From: UMGS1781 sp045628105
Lineage (GTDB): Bacteria > Bacillota > Clostridia > TANB77 > CAG-508
Direction of reading: 5' to 3'
Assembly: GCA_045628105.1 (NCBI GenBank)
Contig: JAZQOX010000047.1
Location: 1-13,516, forward strand
Length of the DNA stretch: 13,516 nt
In this document: positions 1-6,671 of the stretch, piece by piece
Position numbering within the stretch: the stretch's first letter is position 1
Layout of the letters: each line of letters starts with the position of its first letter
Notes under the pieces: generated by a model
Seen by the model: only the letters and a program-made list of their open reading frames with translations
Databases searched by the model: none
Told to the model about the DNA's origin: nothing
Position numbers and translations under genes: made by a program

Positions 1-1133
1 AAGCAGCACAAAAAGCAAAAATAGAATTATCAGGCGTACAACAAACAAATATTAACTTACCATTTATTACAGCTGATAGTACAGGACCAAAACATTTAGA
101 CGTAACATTAACAAGAGCTAAATTTGAAGAATTAATTAGAGACTTAATAGAACAAACAACAGGACCAGTTAACCAAGCATTAAAAGATGCAGGATTAACA
201 GCAGATAAAATTGATCAAGTTTTATTAGTTGGTGGTTCTACAAGAGTTCCAGCTGTTCAAGAAGCAGTTAAGAAAATTACAGGATAAGAACCAAATAAAG
301 GAATAAACCCAGATGAATGTGTTGCAATTGGTGCATCAATTCAAGGTGGTGTTCTTTCAGGAGATGTTAAAGATTTAGTATTATTAGATGTAACACCATT
401 ATCATTAGGTATTGAAACATATGGTGGAGTATTTACTAAGTTAATTGAAAGAAATACAACAATACCAACAAAGAAATCTCAAATATTCTCAACAGCAGCA
501 GATGGTCAAACAAGTGTTGAAGTACACGTTCTTCAAGGTGAAAGAGAAATGGCAGCTTACAATAAAACATTAGGAAGATTCCAATTAACAGGTATACCTG
601 CAGCTCCAAGAGGAATTCCTCAAATTGAAGTAACATTTGATATTGTTGCTAATGGTATAGTTCACGTTTCAGCAAAAGATATGGCTACTGGAAATGAACA
701 AAATGTTACAATTACAGCTAGTACAAATCTTTCTGAAGATGATATAAACAAAGCTGTTAAAGATGCAGAAGCACATGCAGCTGAAGATAAGAAGAGAAAA
801 GAAGAAGTTGAAGTTAGAAATAATGCTGAAAGTTTAGTATATAGCAGCCAAAAAACTTTAGATGAATTAGGAGATAAAGTAAGTGGCGAAGAAAAATCTA
901 AAGTTGAAGCTGAAATAGAAAATGTTAGAAAAGCATTAGATTCAAACAATACAGAAACAATAAAAGAAGCTACAGAAAAATTAACACAAGTATTCTACAA
1001 ATTATCTGAACAACTTTATAAAGCAAGTGGCGCACAAGGTGGTGCTGGTGCAGAAGGCACAGAAGGTACAACAGGAAATGACGGAAATGTTTATGATGCA
1101 GACTATAAGGTAGAAGACGACAGCAACAAATAA
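1..1133 (+). pseudogene. dnaK: DnaK (Hsp70) chaperone, 3' part, with an in-frame stop
   Basis: Hsp70 chaperone that binds unfolded peptides in an ATP cycle driven by DnaJ and GrpE. The reading frame enters from the left edge (codons begin at base 3). It shows late nucleotide-binding-domain signatures (NLPFITAD, GPKHLDVTLTRAKFEEL, VLLVGGSTRVPAVQEAV, NPDECVAIGASIQGG). These are followed by the substrate-binding domain (LLDVTPLSLGIET, NTTIPTKKSQ, VLQGEREMA), a helical lid and a Gly-rich tail ending near DADYKVEDD. A TAA at 285-287 interrupts the frame exactly where the family has the Lys of GKEPNKG, so a single A-to-T change would explain it. The frame and homology continue unbroken on both sides, and the next in-frame ATG (549) is deep inside the substrate-binding domain with no family start there. 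I therefore read this as one gene with a nonsense change or a sequence error, not two genes. Family identity is certain; whether the break is real is not. Confidence 0.9.
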
Positions 1134-1253
1134 AAACGAATGAAAAGCTTCGTCTAGCGTTGTTAAATTGAAACAAAAAATGCTCAATGTACTTATGTAC
1201 ACCTACGCTTTTTTGTTTCAATTTGCCTAGCTATACTCGCTTTTGCTTCGTTT
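1134..1253. repeat. ~120-bp imperfect palindrome downstream of dnaK
   Basis: It begins directly after the dnaK stop. Nested inverted arms are visible: AAACGAA...AAAAGC (1134-1148) against GCTTTT...TTCGTTT (1239-1253); TAGC (1155-1158) against GCTA (1230-1233); a perfect 16-bp arm AAATTGAAACAAAAAA (1165-1180) against 1209-1224; and an apical TGTAC-TTAT-GTACA (1188-1201). As RNA this folds into one long rod. It could terminate or stabilise the 3' end of the dnaK mRNA. The size, nested symmetry and lack of an ORF also fit a dispersed REP/MITE-like palindrome. The symmetry is read directly from the sequence; the function is inferred. Confidence 0.75.
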
Positions 1254-1292
1254 TTCAAATTTATAATTATATGTGAAATTTAAGATTTTAGA

Positions 1293-1298
1293 TATAAT
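1293..1298 (+). promoter_or_regulatory. Candidate -10 box for the dnaJ leader transcript
   Basis: A perfect TATAAT lies at 1293-1298. No good -35 hexamer sits at 16-18 bp (candidates such as TATGTG at 1270-1275 are weak), so this rests mainly on the -10. A start about 7 bases downstream (near 1305) would place the folded element at 1313-1485 at the very 5' end of a dnaJ transcript. No CIRCE (HrcA) operator was seen here. Confidence 0.4.
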
Positions 1299-1312
1299 TA
1301 TGAAAATTAAAA

Positions 1313-1485
1313 TACTATAAAGCAAAAAATTCTGTAAGTGAGGGGTTCGAAATGTATTGAGCTAGGAGTTCTTACAAATTTTACGGAAAAGTTGTCGATT
1401 AATTGAAAGGAAACCGTAAAATTTTGTAGAACTCCTGCGAAAAGGAATGAGACAACTGAACAGAAAGAATTATTGCTTTATAGTA
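1313..1485 (+). ncRNA. Structured dnaJ leader candidate with a pseudoknot and competing helices
   Basis: Several long-range pairings are visible. The closing stem is TACTATAAAGCAA plus AATTCTGT (1313-1335) with ACAGAA...AATT.TTGCTTTATAGTA (1460-1485). The inner hairpin is AGGAGTTCT.ACAAA.TTTTACGG (1364-1386) with 1414-1436, about 22 pairs and two single-base bulges. The hairpin loop AGTTGTC (1390-1396) is perfectly complementary to GACAACT (1451-1457), which would make a pseudoknot. Alternatives also exist: AGGGGTTC (1341-1348) can take the place of the inner 5' arm on GAACTCCT (1429-1436) with one G-U pair. The dnaJ Shine-Dalgarno AGGAG (1504-1508) can pair with CTCCT (1432-1436), extended by ATTTTAC (1509-1515) with GTAAAAT (1416-1422). 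No U-run follows, so read-through into dnaJ is expected. I do not recognise a known riboswitch or ribozyme class. The ~23-bp terminal repeats also allow a MITE. Confidence 0.6.
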
Positions 1486-1517
1486 AAACATTACCAGTAA
1501 AAAAGGAGATTTTACAA

Positions 1518-2690
1518 ATGTCAAATAAAAGAGATTATTATGAAGTTTTAGGCGTAGACAAAAACGTAAGTGATGATGAATTAAAAAAGGCATATAGAAA
1601 AATGGCAAAAAAATACCATCCTGATGCAAATCCAGATAATAGAAAAGAGGCTGAAGAAAAATTCAAAGAAGTCTCTGAAGCTTATGAAGTTCTATCAGAT
1701 GCACAAAAAAGAAGAATGTATGATCAATTTGGACATGATGGACCACAAGGATTTGGCGGTGGTACAGGTGGACCAGGTAGTGGATATTATTCATACACAT
1801 CTTCAGGATTTAATGGATTTGATGATTTTGGTGATTTAGGAGATATTTTCTCAAGCTTTTTCGGTGGAGGAGCAGGATTTGGTGGTAGAGGTGCAAGCAG
1901 TCGTCAAAGAACATCTGGACCAAGAAAAGGTAGAGATTTAAAATACAATCTTGATATAACTTTTGAAGAATCATATTTAGGAGTAAACAAAGAGATAACT
2001 ATATTAAGAGATGAAGAGTGTCCGACATGCCATGGAAGCAAAGCAAAACCAGGAACAAAAACATCTACATGTAAAGCATGTAATGGAACAGGTAGAGTTA
2101 CACAAACTGTTTCTACAATACTTGGACAAATGCAAACACAAAAAACATGTCCAGAATGTAATGGAGAAGGAACAAAAATAGAAGAAAAATGTACAGAATG
2201 TAGAGGTAAAGGAACAATACGCAAAACAGTAAAAATAAAAGTTACAATACCAGCAGGTATTGATCACGGTCAAACAATTGTATTAAAAGGTGAAGGAGAA
2301 AGTGGAATAAAAGGCGGACCAAGAGGTGATTTATACATAGTTGTATCTGTTAGAAATCATAGCGTATTTAAAAGACAAGGAAACAATGTTATTTGCGAGA
2401 TTCCAATAACATTTACACAGGCCACTTTGGGAGCAGACATAGAAGTGCCAATGGTAGATGGAAGTAAAGAATCATTTAAAATTCCAGAAGCAACACAAGT
2501 AGGTACAAAATTTATAATAAGAGGAAAAGGATTTAAATTTGTAAATAACACATCGAGAGGAGATTACATATTTATAGTTGATGTACAAATACCAAAAAAA
2601 CTAACGGCAGAACAAAGAGAATTATTAACTAAACTTGCAAAAACAATGAACGAACAACCACCAATAAAGAAAAAAGGAATATTTGGGTAA
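1518..2690 (+). CDS. dnaJ: Chaperone protein DnaJ (type I Hsp40)
   Basis: Co-chaperone that delivers unfolded clients to DnaK and stimulates its ATPase. At 390 residues it is the usual type I length with all domains present. The J domain spans about 5-70 with the HPD motif at 34-36. A Gly/Phe-rich linker follows at about 71-125. The zinc-binding region has four CxxC pairs (Cys168/171, 185/188, 211/214, 225/228). The first repeat reads CHGSK where CxGxG is typical. C-terminal peptide-binding domains follow. The start chosen is ATG 1518 (MSNKRDYYEVLG) because AAAGGAG lies 9 bases upstream and the J domain begins at once; the in-frame ATG at 1473 falls inside the leader's 3' stem and adds 15 unrelated residues. 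It is separated from dnaK by 384 bp with its own -10 candidate, so it may be controlled independently of dnaK. A strong terminator follows. Confidence 0.97.
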   Translation: MSNKRDYYEVLGVDKNVSDDELKKAYRKMAKKYHPDANPDNRKEAEEKFKEVSEAYEVLSDAQKRRMYDQFGHDGPQGFGGGTGGPGSGYYSYTSSGFNGFDDFGDLGDIFSSFFGGGAGFGGRGASSRQRTSGPRKGRDLKYNLDITFEESYLGVNKEITILRDEECPTCHGSKAKPGTKTSTCKACNGTGRVTQTVSTILGQMQTQKTCPECNGEGTKIEEKCTECRGKGTIRKTVKIKVTIPAGIDHGQTIVLKGEGESGIKGGPRGDLYIVVSVRNHSVFKRQGNNVICEIPITFTQATLGADIEVPMVDGSKESFKIPEATQVGTKFIIRGKGFKFVNNTSRGDYIFIVDVQIPKKLTAEQRELLTKLAKTMNEQPPIKKKGIFG

Positions 2691-2696
2691 ATAATA

Positions 2697-2733
2697 GGCA
2701 AAATCTTACTTTTTTAAGATTTTGCCTTTATCT
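2697..2733 (+). terminator. Rho-independent terminator after dnaJ
   Basis: A perfect 12-bp stem GGCAAAATCTTA (2697-2708) / TAAGATTTTGCC (2715-2726) with loop CTTTTT, followed by the T-rich tail TTTATCT. It starts six bases after the dnaJ stop. Confidence 0.93.
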
Positions 2734-2746
2734 TTATAAAAAAATA

Positions 2747-2755
2747 TGGTATAAT
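2747..2755 (+). promoter_or_regulatory. Extended -10 promoter of the PNP gene
   Basis: TGG-TATAAT at 2747-2755 is a TGn-extended -10 with a perfect hexamer, lying between the dnaJ terminator and the nucleoside phosphorylase gene. The -35 region (around 2727-2732, TTTATC) is poor, as expected for an extended -10 promoter. Confidence 0.65.
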
Positions 2756-2812
2756 TAAAAAAGTGCAGTATAAGAATGCCTTATGAAGAAAATAATTAAA
2801 TGGAGGTTTTAT

Positions 2813-3634
2813 ATGTTTAATTACGAGGATTATGTAGTAAGCGCAGATTATATCAAAGGAAAAATTGGAGAGAGAGAACCAAAAGTTGCAATAGTTTTAG
2901 GATCAGGATTAGGAGTATTAAGTGAGGAGATTCAGAACAAAATTGTTATAAAATATGCAGATATTCCAAACTTCCCAATATCAACAGTTGCAGGACACGC
3001 AGGCGAATTAATTATTGGAGAATTGGCAGGAAAAGAAGTTATAGCAATGAATGGAAGATTTCATTATTATGAAGGATATGATTTGAAGGAGGCTACATTT
3101 CCTATAAGAGTATTTAAACTATTAGGAATAGAAACATTGATTTTAACAAATGCAGCAGGAGGAATAAACACAGACTATAATGCTGGAGAATTTATGGTAA
3201 TTAATGATTACTTAAGTTTCTTTGCAGAATCAGTTCTAAGAGGAAAAAATCTTAGTGAATTTGGAGAACGTTTCATAGATATGAGTGAAACTTTTAACAA
3301 AAAATTAAGTAAAAAAATGTTTGAAATTATAAATAAATATACAAATGCAGCACACGAAGGTGTTTATGCATATATGAAAGGACCTACATATGAATCACCA
3401 GCAGAAATTAGAGCATTAAGAACAATGGGCGCAGATGCTGTTGGAATGTCAACAGTTCCTGAAGCAGTTGTTTCACATCATTGCAATATGAATACTGTAG
3501 CAGTATCTTGTATTACAAATATGGCAGCAGGAGTATTAAAAGAAAAACTATCACATGAAGATGTAAAAAATACAGCAGAAAGAGTTAAAATTACATTTAA
3601 GGAAATTATAAAAGAATTTGTAAGTGAATTATAA
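2813..3634 (+). CDS. punA: Purine nucleoside phosphorylase, trimeric type (inosine/guanosine)
   Basis: Cleaves purine (deoxy)nucleosides with phosphate to free base and (deoxy)ribose-1-phosphate in cytosolic purine salvage. It has 273 residues, normal for the trimeric PNP/MTAP family. Visible motifs: phosphate-binding GSGLG (30-34), GHAG (61-64) and GRFHYYEG (81-88); NAAGG (113-117); base-contacting Tyr193-Glu194 in PTYESPAE; GMSTVPE (211-217); and Asn236 in CITNMA followed by His248, the pattern linked in this family to 6-oxopurine specificity. Start ATG 2813 was chosen because GGAGG sits 7 bases upstream and the protein then matches family length; an upstream in-frame ATG (2783) would put that ribosome binding site inside the gene. 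It has its own promoter and terminator, so it is a monocistronic unit placed between dnaJ and the long gene run. The punA symbol is by family; deoD is sometimes used. Confidence 0.95.
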   Translation: MFNYEDYVVSADYIKGKIGEREPKVAIVLGSGLGVLSEEIQNKIVIKYADIPNFPISTVAGHAGELIIGELAGKEVIAMNGRFHYYEGYDLKEATFPIRVFKLLGIETLILTNAAGGINTDYNAGEFMVINDYLSFFAESVLRGKNLSEFGERFIDMSETFNKKLSKKMFEIINKYTNAAHEGVYAYMKGPTYESPAEIRALRTMGADAVGMSTVPEAVVSHHCNMNTVAVSCITNMAAGVLKEKLSHEDVKNTAERVKITFKEIIKEFVSEL

Positions 3635-3638
3635 AACA

Positions 3639-3665
3639 AGAGTCCCATTATTGGGACTCTATTTT
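3639..3665 (+). terminator. Rho-independent terminator after PNP
   Basis: A 9-bp perfect stem AGAGTCCCA (3639-3647) / TGGGACTCT (3652-3660), loop TTAT, then ATTTT. A-rich sequence precedes it. It lies four bases after the stop codon. Confidence 0.92.
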
Positions 3666-3675
3666 AAAAACCGAC

Positions 3676-3704
3676 TTCACAAAACAAGAAAAATATGGTA
3701 AAAT
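3676..3704 (+). promoter_or_regulatory. Promoter for the HD-protein gene run
   Basis: TTCACA (3676-3681), 17-bp spacer, TAAAAT (3699-3704) preceded by TGG, the same TATGGTA context as the PNP promoter. An alternative -10, TATAAT, lies at 3706-3711. It sits between a terminator and the next gene and is the best visible promoter for the long run starting at 3743. Confidence 0.65.
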
Positions 3705-3742
3705 ATATAATAATAGATTAATGAAATTTTGGAGGAGAAAAT

Positions 3743-5869
3743 ATGGAAATAAAACTTATGCAAAAAACTGTTACTTCATGGGATGACCCACAATATATGA
3801 ATATTTTATTATCTGCAATCTTAATGTCAAATAGCATGAATAGATCAGCAGATAAACCAATGGCTGCATTAGCAGATAAATTTGATTCACATCTATGTTT
3901 TAGACTTGTACACGAAATATCAGCGGCACTAATAATGAAAAGACTTGCTGAAGGATTAAATTTAAACGGAGATTTAGCATATGCGGGTATGCTTATGCAT
4001 GATGTTGGACATCCTTTTAGTGCACATGATGGAGAAGAAATTTTCACATCAATTGGTAAATTATATAACTGTGGATATTTTCATCATAATGCAAAGGGAA
4101 TTGAAGTAATAAGAAGAGAAAATATTTTAGAAACAGCACTTGCAATGATACCTAATATTGAGCATAAACCTGAATTAAGAGAAAGATTAGAGAGAGATTT
4201 TGATTACTTTTTAGATATAGTTATTTCACATGATGGTGAGGCAGATCCAAAAGATTTGACAAAATTACCTCAAGAGTATTCTAGCATAAGGGAAGCTATT
4301 GAAGATAAACTAAGAAGGTCTAATACACAAAATGATTACAAATTTGTTTCACAAACTCCAGAAGGAATGCTTGCTAAATATGCAGATGTTATTGCATATT
4401 TAAGCAGTGATGTTAGAGATGGATTTAGACTTGGAATATTAAAAAATTTTAATAATCAATTTTTATCAATATTTGGAAGAATTGTTGCAACATCACGTTC
4501 AGCAATTAAAGACGACAAGGATGCAATTGAAATTGCAAAAGACGAAATAAAAAGATTACAAGAAAAGCACCTAGAAGAAACAGAAAGTGACATAGAAGAT
4601 CCAAATAATAAAAAATTGATTGAAATAGCAAAAAAAATAAGAAATGAAATAAAAAACAATGGTATTAACACATATATATTATCATCTTTCTATGAAGAGG
4701 ATACAGCCATTGAATTAGGTAATAATAATCAAGCTGAATTGTTCGAAATAGAAAAAGAAAAAGCTGAAAACAAAATCAACGAAATATTACAGAAACACTT
4801 GGAACAATATGTTGCAGAAAGGTTATCCGATCCAACTGTAGATAAAAGAGAAGTAAAAAACGCATTAGGTAAAATAACAGATTATGTAAATAAAATGCTA
4901 TATGTTAATACAATGGTTGTAAAAGATGTTACAAATAAAATACAAGAATTTTTTATAGAAGACCTAATAACTAATACAAGGAATTTATTAGAATCAAATA
5001 AAAAAGCTCAAGAAAAAGGCGAAACACCTATATCTGTACCGCTATTATCTGAGTATGCTGCTGATTTATATAAAAAGGCAAAAAACTTTGGGTATACTTT
5101 TTACGTACCACATGTTAAAACAAAATACCAAAAGGAATTATTACCTAAAAATGTACAAAAAATTGTAGAAGATTGTTCAAGAAGAATACTTGAATCTGGA
5201 ATATTAGATGACAGACTATCAGATGTAGCAATAAAAAATAAAATACCACAAGAAAAACTTGAAGTTCTTGAAATAGAAAATTATGAAGAAGACTTAAGAA
5301 CTATAGCTTCAAAGACAACAATTAAAGGTAGATATACAGCTGACAAGAAAAATAAAAGAGGAAAATTTGATATAGTTGCAAAAGTTGAAGACAGCATAAA
5401 AAAACAAGGAACAAGGCTTGCAAAGGTATATGAACATTGTTATGAAGCAATAGAACATCAAATAAAATCAAAAGTTAATATAGCACTTAGCCATGATTAT
5501 AAATATAGAGAAAGAACAAGTTGTATAGATGTTCAATATGAAGATGAAATAAAAAAAATGAGAGAAAAATATTTAAGTATGTATCCAGAGCTTGCATGTA
5601 ATACAACAGATGAGACGAAAGTTGCTAAGCAAGAAGAATTAAAAGAAAGAATTACAACTGAATTAATTAAAACGGAACTAAAAAAAATAAAAGAAAAAAT
5701 GGCTATCCAAATTTCAATGGATTATATTAGCGGAATGACAGACGAAGGAATAAAAGATTTAGCAATTGATTTGAACTTTATGACACAGGATGAGTATAAT
5801 AAAGCACAACAAGAAAGAGGCGGAGAAGCAACAGACCAAATAAAAAAATTACAAGCAATGACTAAATAA
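3743..5869 (+). CDS. Large dGTPase-like HD-domain phosphohydrolase
   Basis: A 708-residue cytosolic protein. Residues about 50-230 carry the metal-dependent HD fold in dNTP triphosphohydrolase (Dgt/SAMHD1-like) order: RLVH (His57), HDVGHPFSAHDGE (His86-Asp87, His90, His95), FHHN (114-116, compare the dGTPase F-x-H-N motif), SHDGE (163-166) and YADVIAYLSSD with the likely last metal ligand Asp215. It is therefore predicted to hydrolyse a (deoxy)nucleotide, but substrate cannot be read from the sequence. The remaining two thirds (about 250-708) is charged and largely helical by composition, with no family I recognise; it makes the protein longer than ordinary dGTPases (roughly 330-500 residues). 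GGAGGAG lies just upstream of ATG 3743. rsmE follows after 33 bases with no terminator, so co-transcription is likely. It could instead be a divergent HD hydrolase acting on another phosphorylated substrate. Confidence 0.8.
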   Translation: MEIKLMQKTVTSWDDPQYMNILLSAILMSNSMNRSADKPMAALADKFDSHLCFRLVHEISAALIMKRLAEGLNLNGDLAYAGMLMHDVGHPFSAHDGEEIFTSIGKLYNCGYFHHNAKGIEVIRRENILETALAMIPNIEHKPELRERLERDFDYFLDIVISHDGEADPKDLTKLPQEYSSIREAIEDKLRRSNTQNDYKFVSQTPEGMLAKYADVIAYLSSDVRDGFRLGILKNFNNQFLSIFGRIVATSRSAIKDDKDAIEIAKDEIKRLQEKHLEETESDIEDPNNKKLIEIAKKIRNEIKNNGINTYILSSFYEEDTAIELGNNNQAELFEIEKEKAENKINEILQKHLEQYVAERLSDPTVDKREVKNALGKITDYVNKMLYVNTMVVKDVTNKIQEFFIEDLITNTRNLLESNKKAQEKGETPISVPLLSEYAADLYKKAKNFGYTFYVPHVKTKYQKELLPKNVQKIVEDCSRRILESGILDDRLSDVAIKNKIPQEKLEVLEIENYEEDLRTIASKTTIKGRYTADKKNKRGKFDIVAKVEDSIKKQGTRLAKVYEHCYEAIEHQIKSKVNIALSHDYKYRERTSCIDVQYEDEIKKMREKYLSMYPELACNTTDETKVAKQEELKERITTELIKTELKKIKEKMAIQISMDYISGMTDEGIKDLAIDLNFMTQDEYNKAQQERGGEATDQIKKLQAMTK

Positions 5870-5902
5870 TTAATTAAATTATATTCTTAATCGGAGGAAA
5901 CT

Positions 5903-6649
5903 ATGCCAAAATTTTTTATAAATAACAATCAAATTCAAGATGATGTTATTAATATAGTTGGCGAGGATGTTAATCATATTGCAAATGTTTTACGCAAAAA
6001 AATCGGAGACGAAGTAAACATTTGCAATATTTCTACATCCGAAAATTTTTTGTGCCAAATTATGGAGATTAATAAGGAAAACGTCATTTGTAAAATAAAA
6101 GATATATTAAATAATGAAACTGAATCAAATGTTAATATTACAATTTTTCAAGGATTGCCAAAAGCTGAAAAAATGGAACTAATTATTCAAAAATGCACAG
6201 AACTTGGAGCTAAAACATTCGTACCTGTACAGATGGAAAGATGTATTGTAAAACTAGATAGAAAACAAGAAGAAAAAAAACTTGAGAGATGGCAAAAAAT
6301 TGCAGAGACTGCAGCAAAACAATGCGGTAGAAATGTAATTCCAAAAGTGGAAAATGTAATAAATTTTAAAAATCTTTTGAATTTAATAGAAAAGTATGAT
6401 ATAGTATTATTGGCTTATGAAAATGAAGAAAAATATTCATTAAAAGATGCGCTAAAAAATATTGATAAAGAACAAAATTTAAACATTGGACTTATTGTTG
6501 GACCAGAAGGTGGAATTACAACAAATGAAGTCGAAGAATTAGTTAAAGCAGGTGCTGTAAGAGTTACACTTGGAAAAAGAATTTTAAGAACGGAAACTGT
6601 GGGCATTGCTGTAACAGGCATTATAATGTATGAATTTGAAGACACATAA
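5903..6649 (+). CDS. rsmE: 16S rRNA (uracil1498-N3)-methyltransferase RsmE
   Basis: Methylates N3 of U1498 in helix 44 of 16S rRNA using S-adenosylmethionine. At 248 residues it has standard length. An N-terminal PUA-like part contains HIANVLRKKIGDEV (25-38). The SPOUT knotted domain shows QGLPKAEKMELIIQKCTELG (83-102), AAKQCGR (137-143), GPEGG (200-204) and the cofactor loop LGKRILRTET (223-232); the family's usual Ala after RTET is Val here. GGAGGA precedes the ATG at good spacing. In many Firmicutes this gene sits in dnaK-dnaJ-prmA-rsmE; here prmA is absent and a PNP and an HD hydrolase lie between dnaJ and rsmE. Confidence 0.96.
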   Translation: MPKFFINNNQIQDDVINIVGEDVNHIANVLRKKIGDEVNICNISTSENFLCQIMEINKENVICKIKDILNNETESNVNITIFQGLPKAEKMELIIQKCTELGAKTFVPVQMERCIVKLDRKQEEKKLERWQKIAETAAKQCGRNVIPKVENVINFKNLLNLIEKYDIVLLAYENEEKYSLKDALKNIDKEQNLNIGLIVGPEGGITTNEVEELVKAGAVRVTLGKRILRTETVGIAVTGIIMYEFEDT

Positions 6650-6671
6650 GAAGAGGGGAATGAATTAAGGA

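Noticed and set aside
549..1133. A separate gene starting at ATG 549
   Set aside because: This ATG is internal to the DnaK substrate-binding domain (the EREMA segment); homology runs in the same frame from base 3, so it is the tail of dnaK after an in-frame stop.
1341..1363. GGTTCGAAAT resembling a tRNA T-loop
   Set aside because: The flanks do not form a T-stem, and no acceptor, D or anticodon arms can be built around it.
1254..1517. CIRCE (HrcA) operator upstream of dnaJ
   Set aside because: No TTAGCACTC-N9-GAGTGCTAA-like inverted repeat is present.
1473..1517. Extended dnaJ start at ATG 1473
   Set aside because: It lies in the 3' arm of the folded leader, lacks a good ribosome binding site and adds residues absent from DnaJ; ATG 1518 with AAAGGAG fits.
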